Assembly (NCBI RefSeq): GCF_004217045.1
Contig: NZ_SGXM01000006.1
Coordinates: 124,001 to 188,000, forward strand
Reading direction: 5' to 3'
Source of the DNA: Cupriavidus agavae
GTDB lineage: Bacteria; Pseudomonadota; Gammaproteobacteria; Burkholderiales; Burkholderiaceae
DNA length: 64,000 bases
The position numbers and the translations under genes were made by a program. The notes below the pieces were generated by a model, which was not told the DNA's origin, searched no databases, and was given only the letters and a program-made list of their open reading frames with translations. Positions 17,351 through 26,572 of the stretch are shown piece by piece. The number at the start of each line of letters is the position of its first letter. Positions within the stretch are counted from its first letter, which is position 1.

Positions 17351-17578
17351 TACCACGAGGCGCCTTCGCGGCGCTTGCGGCGTGGCTACGATGGCAACAC
17401 TGGGCAGGAGGCATTGGCATCGGGTCGGGCCGACATCATCGCGTTTGGCCGTCCGTTCATTGCCAACCCGGATCTTCCTGCGCGAATCCGCCTCGCCGCA
17501 TCGCTGAATTCGCCTGACCCGGCAACCTTCTTCGGCGGAGATGCCGCGGGCTATACGGACTACAAGACGCTTGCGTAG
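17351..17578 (+). pseudogene. C-terminal fragment of an Old Yellow Enzyme-family flavin oxidoreductase
   Basis: Ends with ALASGRADIIAFGRPFIANP then DPATFFGGDAAGYTDYKTL, the typical C-terminus of N-ethylmaleimide reductase/xenobiotic reductase proteins (G-R-x-x-I-A-N-P-D-L binds FMN phosphate). Only about 70 of about 360 residues remain, and no start is present. It lies directly after the molybdenum-hydroxylase fragment, so two unrelated gene ends are fused by deletion. Confidence 0.8.
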
Positions 17579-17586
17579 GACAGGTT

Positions 17587-18252
17587 CTATCCGCGCAACT
17601 TCTTCATCGCCGCTGGCGCACCGTACAGGAACAGGTCGACCTTTTGCCGGATTAACGAATCGAGGTCGGCCGGCACCTTCAGGCCATAGACCCACTTGCG
17701 CACGCCGATATAGAAAATCGCCGCGTGCAGGCTCCAGATCATCTCGATCTCGGCATCCGTTTCCGCGGTGCTACGGGGCGCAGCGATGCCGAAAGCTTCG
17801 CGCACTTCGGCTAGCACCGGCAGGAAGACCTTAGTGCGCAGCTTGCTGAGATACTTGTGGTTGATGCCTTCGTGCGTCAGGCCGGCAAAGATGAAGAGGC
17901 GAATCCACTCCTCGCGTAGGATCACCGAGGAATAGTCGAGATAGAAGGCATGGAGCCGTTCGGTCAGCGGCAGAGAACGGTCCGCGATCTGCCGCTCCCA
18001 GTCAGGACGCCATTGGAAAACTTCGTTGTAGACGCGCTCGATCAACGCGTCCTTGCTTTCGAAATACCGATACAGCAGGGGCTGCGTCACCCCGATCTGC
18101 CGCGCCAGTTCGCGCGTGCTGCCGCCAAAGCCGTTGCGCGTGAAGTGCTCGATCGCTTTCTCGACGATCTGCTGCTCGCGCTCTTCGGGCAGCAGCCGTC
18201 GGGTGGATTTGACGGAGACCTCGGGTTCGGTGGAAGTGGCGCGTGACTCCAT
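17587..18252 (-). CDS. TetR-family transcriptional regulator
   Basis: 221 residues from the ATG at 18252; a GTG at 18303 would add 17. The DNA-binding domain is clear: IVEKAIEHFTRNGFGGSTRE, then LARQIGVTQPLLYRYFESKD. The C-terminal ligand domain is ordinary in length with no special motif. It lies downstream of the symporter gene on the same strand, 120 bases after it. It may regulate the catabolic operon 18373-22119, though the palindrome before that operon is not obviously a TetR site. Ligand unknown. Confidence 0.85.
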   Translation of the reverse strand: MESRATSTEPEVSVKSTRRLLPEEREQQIVEKAIEHFTRNGFGGSTRELARQIGVTQPLLYRYFESKDALIERVYNEVFQWRPDWERQIADRSLPLTERLHAFYLDYSSVILREEWIRLFIFAGLTHEGINHKYLSKLRTKVFLPVLAEVREAFGIAAPRSTAETDAEIEMIWSLHAAIFYIGVRKWVYGLKVPADLDSLIRQKVDLFLYGAPAAMKKLRG

Positions 18253-18372
18253 GGCTGTCTCTGTGGTCCTGCTGTCCGTTAATCCGCCGATTCTACCAAT
18301 CACCCGACAAATGGGAACCGGGTGGCAGCCTTTTGCGGGCCGCCGCCCCGCATGCGGGCACTGGACAGCGGC

Positions 18373-20010
18373 TCAGCTTGCCGATTTCGCGATGATGCCC
18401 AGTTCACAGTCCACGCGCTGGTTTTGGTAGGCACTGCGCTCCCAGGCGCCGCGTGCCGAGCGGTCGGTCACCGAGAACACGTAGATGCCGACAAACGCCA
18501 CCATCATCGAGAACAGCGCCGGGTACTCGTACGGATAGACGGCCGACGCGTGGCCCAGTACCTGCACCCAGACGGTCGGGCTCAGGATGGTCAGCACCAC
18601 CGCCGTGACGAGGCCCATCGTGCCGCCCACCACCGCGCCGCGCGTCGTGAGCCCACGCCAGTAGATAGACAGCAGCAGCACCGGAAAATTGGAGCTCGCG
18701 GCAATCGAGAATGTCAGGCTGACGATGAACGCGATGGTCTGCTTCTCGAACAGAATGCCCAGCAGGATCGACAGCACGCCGAGCACCAACGTAGTGACGC
18801 GCGACACCCGCATCTCGTCCTTGTCCGACGCCTGTCCCTTGCGGATCACGGTGGCATACAGGTCATGCGAGATGGCAGATGATCCCGCTAGCGTCAAACC
18901 CGCCACCACGGCCAGGATTGTGGAGAATGCCACCGCGCAGATGAAGCCGAGGAAAACATTGCCACCCACCGCATGCGCGAGGTGCACCGCCACCATGTTC
19001 AGGCCACCGATGATCGCGCCGTTGCTGTTGTGGTAGAGCGGGTCCTGCGCCACTAGGGCGATGGTGCCAAAGCCGATTACAATGATCAGCGCGTAGCCCG
19101 TGCCGACGATGCCGGTGGCATACAGCACGCTCTTGCGCGCCGCCTTCACATTGTTCACCGTGAAGAAGCGCATCAGTATGTGCGGCAGGCCAGCCGTGCC
19201 GAAGATCAGCGCCAGCCCAAGCGACACGGCCGATACCGGGTCGGAGACCAGTCCGCCGGGACGCATGATGGCTTCATGCTTGCCATGGACGGTGATGGCG
19301 TGATCGAACAGGTTGTTTAGGCGAAACCCGAAGCGGCTCATTACCATGAAGGCCATGAACGCGCAACCGGCCAGTAGCATCACAGCCTTGATGATCTGGA
19401 TCCATGTGGTGGCCAGCATGCCGCCAAAGAACACGTAGACCACCATCAGCACGCCGACGAGCACGACCGCCGAGGTGTAGTTGAATCCGAACAGCAGTTC
19501 CACCAGCTTGCCCGCGCCCACCATTTGCGAAACCAGGTACAGCAGCACGATCACGATGGAGCTGGATGCCGAGAACGCGCGAATTGGCCGTTGCTTGAGC
19601 CGGTATGAAAGCACATCGGCCAGTGTGTAGCGACCCAGGTTGCGCAGTGGCTCTGCAATCAGGAACAGGATGATGGGCCAGCTTGCGAGAAAGCCGATCG
19701 AATAGATCAGTCCGTCGTAGCCGCTGGTGAACACCAATGCCGAGATGCCGAGCAGCGAGGCAGCAGACATGTAGTCGCCTGCAATGGCCCAGCCATTCTG
19801 CATCGCGGTGATCTTGCCGCCTGCTGCATAGTGGTCCGCCACGCTGTTGTTGCGCCGCGCGGCCCACTTCGTGATGGCGAGTGTGGCGACGACGAAGACC
19901 AGGAACATCCCGATGGCGATGACATTGAGACCTTGACCTACTGCCGGGGTGGCAGCGAGAGCAGGGGCCACCAACCCCATGGTGATGGCGGCGCAGAGTA
20001 TGCGGCTCAT
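18373..20010 (-). CDS. actP: ActP-like sodium/solute (cation/acetate) symporter
   Basis: 545 residues, a polytopic member of the sodium:solute symporter family with about 13 helices and a cleavable-looking N-terminal segment as in ActP (LVAPALAA). Family signatures visible are [20 protein letters not shown] and [15 protein letters not shown]. ActP takes up acetate and related short carboxylates with a cation. The start overlaps the DUF485 gene by four bases, the usual YjcH-ActP pairing. Here the pair is part of an operon with a FAD monooxygenase and a VOC protein, so the real substrate may be a carboxylated aromatic or heterocycle rather than acetate (inference). Confidence 0.88.
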   Translation of the reverse strand: MSRILCAAITMGLVAPALAATPAVGQGLNVIAIGMFLVFVVATLAITKWAARRNNSVADHYAAGGKITAMQNGWAIAGDYMSAASLLGISALVFTSGYDGLIYSIGFLASWPIILFLIAEPLRNLGRYTLADVLSYRLKQRPIRAFSASSSIVIVLLYLVSQMVGAGKLVELLFGFNYTSAVVLVGVLMVVYVFFGGMLATTWIQIIKAVMLLAGCAFMAFMVMSRFGFRLNNLFDHAITVHGKHEAIMRPGGLVSDPVSAVSLGLALIFGTAGLPHILMRFFTVNNVKAARKSVLYATGIVGTGYALIIVIGFGTIALVAQDPLYHNSNGAIIGGLNMVAVHLAHAVGGNVFLGFICAVAFSTILAVVAGLTLAGSSAISHDLYATVIRKGQASDKDEMRVSRVTTLVLGVLSILLGILFEKQTIAFIVSLTFSIAASSNFPVLLLSIYWRGLTTRGAVVGGTMGLVTAVVLTILSPTVWVQVLGHASAVYPYEYPALFSMMVAFVGIYVFSVTDRSARGAWERSAYQNQRVDCELGIIAKSAS

Positions 20011-20384
20011 GATTGTACTCCGTCGCGGACTTTGGCGATCATTCGGTCATAGACCGTGTTCGTGCGATAGACATACACGGCGACCAGCGCAAACGTGAAG
20101 GCGAACATGCCGAAGCCGACCGGAATGCCGACGCTCATCGGCTGCCCGGGAACGAGTGGGATGGCCAGCAGGTCGGGACGGAACGCCAGCGTCAGGATGA
20201 ACCCGAAATAGGCAACCAGCATGATCGCAGTCAGCGTCCACGAAAAGCGGCGGCGAGCACTGTGCAGCGTCTGGAAATCGGCGCGCGAAAGCATGGGATG
20301 TGGAACTAACGGCGTGTCCGCATCATCGACGTCAGCGCCATAGCTGGCGCCGGCCGAGATGGCGTGGGGGGCGGCTTGAGGCAT
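20007..20384 (-). CDS. DUF485 (YjcH-like) small membrane protein, partner of ActP-type symporter
   Basis: 125 residues with two membrane helices ([20 protein letters not shown] and [19 protein letters not shown]), the DUF485 pattern that always accompanies ActP-like carriers. It has a slightly longer N-tail than E. coli YjcH. It starts 38 bases after the FAD monooxygenase gene, with TAAGGAGAC as ribosome site, and overlaps the symporter start. Its exact role is unknown; it is thought to help the symporter. Confidence 0.85.
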   Translation of the reverse strand: MPQAAPHAISAGASYGADVDDADTPLVPHPMLSRADFQTLHSARRRFSWTLTAIMLVAYFGFILTLAFRPDLLAIPLVPGQPMSVGIPVGFGMFAFTFALVAVYVYRTNTVYDRMIAKVRDGVQS

Positions 20385-20422
20385 GTTGTCTCCTTATGTT
20401 CTGATCAGAAGCTCGCAAGCAC

Positions 20423-21643
20423 TTAGAAGCGACGCGAGACGGCTGTTTCGCGCATGACCGCTTCCGGCGTGCGGTAACGCTCGGCCATCGCGCGGTCCTC
20501 GTCGCTTTTGAGTTGCGCCTGCATATAGGCGCCGAGGTGCCGCGCATGCTCCACGATCGCCTGGCCCACTTGTTCGCGCTCCGCGCTATAGGCGTCGAGT
20601 CCGGCTCCGATGGTTTGCGTGTCTTCCAGTGCGCGGACCAGTGCGATGGCGTCTCCAGCGGCTTTCGTGACACCCATGCCGCAGTGCGGGCGCGCCACGA
20701 AGGCGGCATCGCCCAGTAAGGCAACTCGGCCGAACGACATCCGCGATACGGTCAGGTCGTAGATGGGCTGGAACAGCGGCTGCGCAGTGCGTGCCACGAC
20801 TTCGGCGAATTGCGGTGCGAGCAGGTCGGCAGCGGCGCTTTCCATGTCCGCCAACACATCGGGGCGGATCAGACCGGGAGGAATGCCATTCGACCAGCAC
20901 TTGCCATGAGAATCGGTCAGCAAGTTTGTCAGTTCATCTTCGCACGTCGCCCGATACCATACGAAGTTGAAGCGGCGCTCGCCCGGTGTGGTGCTGTTGT
21001 GCTCGCCGGCGACCGGATAGCCGAGAATCTGTTCGCGCGGCGGCAGGCCGAACGCGAATTTATCGAAGATCGCTGCGTGTGTGGCGGGCGAGAGATCGCT
21101 TTCGTTTACCAGCCCGCGCCAGGCGATGTAGCCCGCATAATCCAGGCGCGCTTCGGGCAGCAGTTGCTCGCGCACGCCGGAGCGGAACCCATCGGCGGCA
21201 ATCACCATGTCCGCGCGATGCGTCGAACCATCGGCAAGCGTGACCTCGGCATGGTCGGCGTACGACGCGACGTGCATGACATGGGCACCAGTGCGATAGG
21301 TTCCAGTGAATGCCTTGCCAAGAACTTCGTATATCTTGCCCCAGCCCGTCAGTGTCTGTGGCATCTCCCTTTGCGAGACGGCGCTGCCGTCCCGTGCCAG
21401 AGTGATCCGCGTGTTGACGGACACGCCGATGCTGTCATCGACTTGCACACCTGCGGCCGTCAACGCCTCGAACAGTTCGGGGTGCGTGACGATGCCTGCG
21501 CCGCGGCCCGTGAGCGCCTCGGGTGTGCGTTCAAATATCTCGACGTTCCAACCGCTGCGCGACAGCAGGTTGGCGGCGAACAATCCACCGACCGAGCCGC
21601 CAATCACGATGGCCTTGCGCTGCGAGGTTTGCATTGCTGTCAT
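20423..21643 (-). CDS. FAD-dependent aromatic/heterocycle monooxygenase
   Basis: 406 residues from the ATG at 21643 with AGGAG upstream; the longer open frame is not supported. Group A flavoprotein hydroxylase signs: Rossmann loop AIVIGGSVGGLFAANLL, MVIAADGFRSGVR (DG motif) and ALLGDAAFVARPHCGMG (GD motif). The motif RGAGIVTHPEL near the N-terminus resembles 2,6-dihydroxypyridine 3-hydroxylase and kin. Such enzymes hydroxylate an electron-rich ring using NAD(P)H and O2 in the cytoplasm. The start overlaps the VOC gene stop (ATGA). It sits with a VOC protein and a carboxylate symporter, a plausible ring-hydroxylation and cleavage unit. The substrate is not readable from sequence. Confidence 0.82.
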   Translation of the reverse strand: MTAMQTSQRKAIVIGGSVGGLFAANLLSRSGWNVEIFERTPEALTGRGAGIVTHPELFEALTAAGVQVDDSIGVSVNTRITLARDGSAVSQREMPQTLTGWGKIYEVLGKAFTGTYRTGAHVMHVASYADHAEVTLADGSTHRADMVIAADGFRSGVREQLLPEARLDYAGYIAWRGLVNESDLSPATHAAIFDKFAFGLPPREQILGYPVAGEHNSTTPGERRFNFVWYRATCEDELTNLLTDSHGKCWSNGIPPGLIRPDVLADMESAAADLLAPQFAEVVARTAQPLFQPIYDLTVSRMSFGRVALLGDAAFVARPHCGMGVTKAAGDAIALVRALEDTQTIGAGLDAYSAEREQVGQAIVEHARHLGAYMQAQLKSDEDRAMAERYRTPEAVMRETAVSRRF

Positions 21644-22119
21644 GCTGTAACTCCTGCGTGATGCTGGGCTTGCGCTGGGGGCGTAAGGCCCGCTACTTCG
21701 TCGGCCGGATAGTTGAGTTCGATGGTCACGCCCGAGGGATCTTCGACGAACACCTGATGCAGCCCGAGGCTGGGCACGGTGCGGTCGCGCCACGGGATGC
21801 CTTCGGTACGAAGGGTGGTCCACATTTGGGTGACGCCGGTGGCCAGGAATGCGATGTGGTCTACCGTTCCCGTTCCGGTGCCTGGCAACGCCTTGTCACC
21901 GAGATACGCCGAGAGCCCCGACGGATTGTTCGGATCGATAGCGATGATGTGCACTGTCCCGAAATCGCGCTCATCGTCGCCCATGTAAAGCCACGCGCCT
22001 GGGAAATCGAAAGGCGGCCGGTAGCCGCGCCGGAACCCGAGCACCCGTTCGTAGAACGCGCAGGAGCGCTCCAGATCGCTGGTGCGGATCGAGTAGTGGG
22101 CCAGTTTCGTGAGTCCCAT
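21640..22119 (-). CDS. VOC-superfamily protein (glyoxalase/extradiol dioxygenase fold)
   Basis: 159 residues with two beta-alpha-beta-beta-beta modules. Candidate metal ligands are H8 (KLAHYSIRT), H88 (TVDHIAFL) and E134 (VTIELNY), with H57 and H121 nearby; the terminal HQVFVEDPSGVTIELNY block is classic. This fits an iron-dependent dioxygenase or an isomerase rather than a fosfomycin or bleomycin resistance protein. It is the first gene of the operon and is followed, with a four-base overlap, by the FAD monooxygenase. It may cleave the hydroxylated ring (inference). Confidence 0.8.
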   Translation of the reverse strand: MGLTKLAHYSIRTSDLERSCAFYERVLGFRRGYRPPFDFPGAWLYMGDDERDFGTVHIIAIDPNNPSGLSAYLGDKALPGTGTGTVDHIAFLATGVTQMWTTLRTEGIPWRDRTVPSLGLHQVFVEDPSGVTIELNYPADEVAGLTPPAQAQHHAGVTA

Positions 22120-22137
22120 GCTTGCTCCTTCTGATGA

Positions 22138-22151
22138 TTATCGATCGATAA
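22138..22151. promoter_or_regulatory. 14-bp palindrome, probable operator of the VOC/monooxygenase operon
   Basis: TTATCGATCGATAA is a perfect palindrome 18 bases before the VOC start, within the leader. A related half (GCGATAAATCATA) follows at 22160-22172. The placement favours a repressor site. Which regulator binds is unknown; the TetR at 17587-18252 is the nearest candidate. Confidence 0.5.
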
Positions 22152-22524
22152 GTGATCATGCGATAAATCATAGGGGGAAGGTCGGCGTAAGCCAAGCGGA
22201 TCATGACTGGTATTTACCCTTAGGCGGGAGCCGCACATCAAAGATACTCCGATCATTGACGTGAAAGCCTGGAGGACCCAACACGGGACATAGAACGGAC
22301 GACTACCGAAACTGCGCCCTACCCAGGATGAAACTCAGCAGGTCAGTACCGACGAGCCACAGCACGCCAAGGCCCACCATAGCCGGCGCGCTGAATCAGG
22401 TCGCCAACGCTGTGAACTTCGCCAGAAAGGTGGAGAAAGCACCTATCGCACACTCCAATTTCTATCAGGCGCCTCGAGTTGGGACAGACCGCAGAGACGC
22501 GCCAGCGTGGGTTTCAGACAATGA
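22152..22524. other. Operon promoter region and unassigned DNA
   Basis: It holds the presumed promoter of the VOC operon (minus strand). No gene is supported between here and the LysR fragment; short open frames lack known motifs. Confidence 0.4.
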
Positions 22525-22833
22525 TTTACTCAGTCCGGCGACTATCCCTTTCTCCTCAAGTCCATGATGGCGGGCCTTGCCGTGGCGCTGTTGCCGCGCT
22601 ATGCCGTCTGGCGGCAGCTACAGGCGGGACGGGTGCAAGAGGTGCTTGCGGAATGGGAGGCGGAGGGCCTGGGCGACAGTGTCTATATGCTGACGGCGCC
22701 AAGCCGCTATCCCACGTTGGCGACGCGCACGTTGATCGACTTTATTCGTATGCACCTGGAGCGGCAGGCCGAAAGCTGGGGGCAGAGCGCGAAACGTCAG
22801 GCAACGACGTCAAAGACCGCTACAGGTCCATAG
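22525..22833 (+). pseudogene. C-terminal fragment of a LysR-type regulator
   Basis: In frame from about 22525: QSGDYPFLLKSMMAGLAVAL, LPRYAVWRQLQAGRVQEVL, then PTLATRTLIDFIRMHL. This is the last part of a LysR effector domain (G-x-G-x-x-x-L-P, then the closing helix). The DNA-binding part and most of the ligand domain are missing, and a stop codon lies just upstream. It probably once regulated the neighbouring catabolic genes. Confidence 0.75.
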
Positions 22834-22891
22834 CCTAAGCAGCCAAAAGATTTTCTGCGACCGCTTCTGGCCCGCTGCGCCCATCCCTCTA

Positions 22892-24127
22892 TCATCCCTT
22901 CACCCCAAGCGTCTCAGTCAACCAATCCAGAACCCGCCGATTCAGCAGGGATCGATTGCCCATCTCGCAGTGGTCCCCAGCGCCCTCGGCGGCGGTAAAG
23001 CGGATCAGGTGCTTCGGACACGCCAGTTCTTCGTAGAAAGCTTCCGTGCCCCGCGCAAGCGGGTCATCTTCGGCCAGCGTGAATAGCGTTGGGCACCGGA
23101 TGTCGTTAATCCGGCCGTCCATCGTGAAGCGCTCGATCCGCGCCAGGTGATCGCGCAGATCCGACGAGCCGTTGACCCAAAAGCCGCGCTGCACCATGGA
23201 CCAACGGAACTTTCGGTTGTGCGTGATGGCGTTCCACAGCGGATCGAGGATTGATGAATCCAGTTCGCTGGGCCGTGTCGTGGCGATATCGCATGGCATG
23301 CCGAGTTTTGTTGCGAAGGCGCCAAAGTCGCCCACGACATCGCGCTTGCCCGGATCGGCAATGCATGCCGCCAGTCGATGCTCACCCGCGGCGGCGCGGG
23401 GTGCGAGGTAGCCGCCAAGGCTCCAGCCGGCCAGCGCGATGCGTGCCGGATCGACGATGGGGGACTGCAGCGCATGATCGACAACAGCCGATACGACGTT
23501 CTCCCAGTCCGGCCGCATGGCGATGCCCTGTTCGATCAGTACATCGCCCTGGCCGGGGCCTTCGAAGATCATGCAATGGAAACCCCTTCGCGTTGCCGCA
23601 ACCGCCCATGCGAAATACATGTCGGTGATGGATGCGTCATAGCCGTTGGTGACGATCAGGAGGGGGCGTACCTCGTTCTCCCGTCCTGCCGCTGGCAAAA
23701 GATAGACGGGCATCGACGCATCGTCGCACCGGACGCGCCGCATTGTCACGGGCGAAGCAACGAGGGACAGCGCGCGCTGGAAAGCTGAAACCTGCGCGCG
23801 ATGGGATTGCAGCAGGCGCGTATCCACCGGCTCGCCGAATAGCGGATGGTAGGCCTTTCCGTGAAAGCATGCTGCTCTGAGGAGCAGCTCGCGCGCACTC
23901 GAATCGTGACCGCGTGCGAGGACGGACGCCGCTTCGCCTTCCAGACGCATGGCCGCCCGTGTCCAGGCAGCGTGGAAGGCGCCGTCGTCGCCCTCGCCAA
24001 CCTCCTGTGCGATCCGCACGACCTCGCCATAGTCCGCGCCGCCGTACGGGATATAGGCCAGTGGCCACACGCCCAACTGCTCGTGCAGTGCATCATGAAA
24101 GAGACTGCTTGCGACTGGAGGTGGCAT
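22892..24127 (-). CDS. Alpha/beta hydrolase of the 2,6-dihydroxypseudooxynicotine hydrolase/FrsA type
   Basis: 411 residues, with a long helical N-terminal cap (about 1-135) before the alpha/beta core, as in 2,6-dihydroxypseudooxynicotine hydrolase. The nucleophile elbow GWSLGG has Ser at about 236; the Asp is in AEDDPLA and the His in GDHCEMG. Family members cleave C-C bonds of diketone-like products or hydrolyse esters. The start ATG at 24127 follows AAGGAGAAACC. It lies upstream of the VOC/monooxygenase operon on the same strand, separated by a LysR remnant. It may act on the ring-cleavage product of that operon (inference). Confidence 0.8.
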   Translation of the reverse strand: MPPPVASSLFHDALHEQLGVWPLAYIPYGGADYGEVVRIAQEVGEGDDGAFHAAWTRAAMRLEGEAASVLARGHDSSARELLLRAACFHGKAYHPLFGEPVDTRLLQSHRAQVSAFQRALSLVASPVTMRRVRCDDASMPVYLLPAAGRENEVRPLLIVTNGYDASITDMYFAWAVAATRRGFHCMIFEGPGQGDVLIEQGIAMRPDWENVVSAVVDHALQSPIVDPARIALAGWSLGGYLAPRAAAGEHRLAACIADPGKRDVVGDFGAFATKLGMPCDIATTRPSELDSSILDPLWNAITHNRKFRWSMVQRGFWVNGSSDLRDHLARIERFTMDGRINDIRCPTLFTLAEDDPLARGTEAFYEELACPKHLIRFTAAEGAGDHCEMGNRSLLNRRVLDWLTETLGVKG

Positions 24128-24293
24128 GGTTTCTCCTTGGTTCGCGAAAATCTACTGGATCCAGCCGATGCGCCGCAAGCGACTTTCCAGCTAGGTGCAC
24201 TTCTCGCATCACGCCGAGCGTATCGCGCACCCGGACAAGCAGCCCGACCCGGGAATGCACTAGGCTTCAACGGCAATCGGAGATAAGCGAGAG

Positions 24294-25139
24294 ATGGAGC
24301 ATGCGATGCGCATAATGGGCAAGCTGGTATCCCTCGTCAACCGCCGGGCGTTGCGGACCGAAGGGCACGTCTTCGCAGTAACGCCCGAGCGCATTGCGTG
24401 GATGGAGGGCTTTCAGGCGTTGGTGGCGATGGCACCGATGCTCTGCGCGGCGGTGCTGCTCGACCGCTCGGAGATCGCGTTCGGCGCGGTGGCGGCTTTC
24501 TGGACTTGCCTGTGCGATCCGCAAGGTTCTGCCGCCGGACGACTGAAGGCGATGGGCATATTCATCGCGCCCCGCGCGGCCTTTCTGCCGATAGCCGCGT
24601 ATAGCGCGTATTTCGGATTTGCGGCGAGCGTGGCGGCGCTGCTCGTTCTGGAATTTCTCTGCGGCCTGACGCGCTCTTACAGACCGGTGTTGGGGCCGAC
24701 GCCAGCACAGGCGGGCTTGATCGCCTCGTTGGCTGTGGTCATCGGCATTCCATCCCCTGCACCGTTGTTGGGCGCACTATTGCAGGCCGGATACTTTATG
24801 CTCGGCTCGTTGTGGACAGTGCTGTTCTGTGTGGTGTTATGGCCCGTGCCGTTTTCGCAGAGCGCCTGCCGGACGCTGGCATCGCTGGTCGGGCATATCA
24901 GCGAGCTGGGCACGACGCCAGGGCGGCCCCTCCAGTTGGCGGACCTAACTCAGCCGTATTTCCATCTCGGGATGGACAACCGGGTGATGTCGACCGCCCA
25001 CTATCGGGGGTCGAACCCTGCTTCCCGGCTTCCGGGACGCTTACAATATTGGCATCGCGCCGCCGACCGACTCTTGGACGGAGTAAGGCCCCTTGCAAAG
25101 TTGGAGGGTAGGGGAGGAACAGCGTGTCGATGGCCATGA
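24294..25139 (+). pseudogene. Truncated FUSC-type membrane protein (aromatic acid/efflux family)
   Basis: The N-terminal membrane block of a FUSC/YccS/AaeB-like protein is present to about residue 225, with hydrophobic helices around LVAMAPMLCAAVLL, AALLVLEFLCGLTRS and GSLWTVLFCVVLWPVPF. Full proteins reach 650-700 residues with a second membrane block. After YFHLGMDN the frame runs into unrelated DNA and ends at 25139. It is truncated by the same event that left the GntR fragment downstream. The remaining part could be translated but would lack half the transporter. Confidence 0.65.
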
Positions 25140-25384
25140 GCTATGAAACCTTTTCGAGCGACGAGGCGCGTCACGGACACTTGGGCAGGATTCTCGACGA
25201 GCATCGCCAGATTCTGGATGCCATTGTGCGACGCGACGCTGACCGGGCAGAGCAACTTGGTGCATCGCATACCAATCTCGCGCGCAAACGCGTCACCGAA
25301 TACATCTCGCAAAGCGCCATCGGCACGATGTCACTGCAGGACATGGCGGGCACCGCCACCGTTATCGCGGGCCTACCCGTGTGA
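25124..25384 (+). pseudogene. C-terminal FCD-domain fragment of a GntR-family regulator
   Basis: Readable as DEHRQILDAIVRRDADRAEQ, then LGASHTNLARKRVTEYI, the last helices of a FadR-subfamily ligand domain (E-H-x-x-I-x-x-A-I, then a metal-binding H). The winged helix and half the FCD domain are absent. It overlaps the end of the broken FUSC gene by 16 bases, so it is a junction of two fragments. Confidence 0.7.
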
Positions 25385-25678
25385 AAGCGCTCTGACTGCC
25401 CCCCAAAGGTATATGCTGGCGTTATTGAAGCCAAGCACGACGGGATCAATGGTCGGGACGAGATCTACCCGACTATGCTGCTGAGGTATCAGGATGCTCC
25501 CAGCCGCAGGCGCCCCCCACAGGACGACCGTCGGTACGCCGGCAGATTTCAGCGGCTGCTGGATTCCAACTAAGGCGTTACACCTCGTTTGATGGCAGGT
25601 CGAGAGCTTTCTTTCAACCGATTAATAGAAGTTAATTACCAGCGGATTTTGCCCTCAATAGGGTCGGCGACACGTCTC
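25385..25678. other. Unassigned short stretch
   Basis: One frame stays open from about 25410 to 25572 (VYAGVIEAKHDGINGRDEI...) without start or known family. It may be another gene end. No other feature seen. Confidence 0.3.
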
Positions 25679-26572
25679 TCAGTCGTCTCCGTCCACCCGG
25701 CACAATATGCGATGAGCCAATCTAAGGTGCGGCTTGTCCAACATGGCAGTTCCAAGCCGCACCACTCCCGAAGCGCCGGCCTCGGAGAAGGCTTGCACGA
25801 CGGACCGCGCCCAACGGATCTCGTGCTCTTGAGGCGCGAATGCTTGGTTGATGGCATCGATGTGCGAAGGATGAGCGGCTGCCTTTGCGACAAAACCATC
25901 GCGCTTTGCGTGCATGGCTTCATCACCAATATGGTCGCCATCTTTCAACGTCGTGCTCACCGCATCGATGGCATCAATGCCGGCTTGAGCCGCCGCTAGC
26001 AAGCACATTGTCCGCGCCACGGAGAAAGGGGCGGTTAAATCTTTGCCAACATGCGAAGTAAATGCCCCGAGATCCGCAGCTAGATCGTCTACGCCCCACA
26101 TCAGGGCTTGAAGCCGCATGGGTGCATTTCTGTATGAACTCAGTCCGAATATCCCCTCTGATGACTCCGTCGCCATTGCGACAACAGACGTTTCCCATTT
26201 GTCGCTCAACAGTGCGCATTCGAAGGCGGCCAGAAAATCGCAAAGTCGGTTTACATCCTCCACGTTGCGACATTTAGGTAGAACGATAGCGTTTGGTTTA
26301 TATGGGATCACGGTCGCCAGGTCCTGAAGAATATGTCCGGAGGAGAGTCCATTTACACGGACAAGAAAAGCTGACTCCATTGAGTCCCGGTTTTGGGCAA
26401 GAAAATCTGAAAGAAGCTGACGGGCATCTGCCTTCCCTCGCTCAGGCACTGCATCCTCTAAATCGAAAATGAGCGCGTCCGAGTTTGACTTCAGCGACGC
26501 GGACAGTTTGCGCTCACTGTCTGCCGGCACAAATAGCAGAGAGCGCAGAGGATGGGGCAGCGTACTATGCAT
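25679..26572 (-). CDS. HpcH/HpaI aldolase/citrate lyase (CitE-like) CoA-ester lyase
   Basis: 297 residues. The N-terminus RSLLFVPADSERKLSASLKS followed by IFDLEDAVPERGK is typical of CitE-like proteins; the Asp-Glu-Asp block lies near the Mg2+/CoA-ester site. Later the block MWGVDDLAADLG aligns with the G-x-x-D-x-A-x-x-L-G signature, and an Arg-rich N-terminal loop and RVNG match substrate contacts. Family members cleave or form C-C bonds of malyl-, citramalyl- or similar CoA esters. No partner subunits (CitF/CitD) are near, so this is a stand-alone lyase. Base composition looks less GC-rich than in neighbours. Confidence 0.85.
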   Translation of the reverse strand: MHSTLPHPLRSLLFVPADSERKLSASLKSNSDALIFDLEDAVPERGKADARQLLSDFLAQNRDSMESAFLVRVNGLSSGHILQDLATVIPYKPNAIVLPKCRNVEDVNRLCDFLAAFECALLSDKWETSVVAMATESSEGIFGLSSYRNAPMRLQALMWGVDDLAADLGAFTSHVGKDLTAPFSVARTMCLLAAAQAGIDAIDAVSTTLKDGDHIGDEAMHAKRDGFVAKAAAHPSHIDAINQAFAPQEHEIRWARSVVQAFSEAGASGVVRLGTAMLDKPHLRLAHRILCRVDGDD

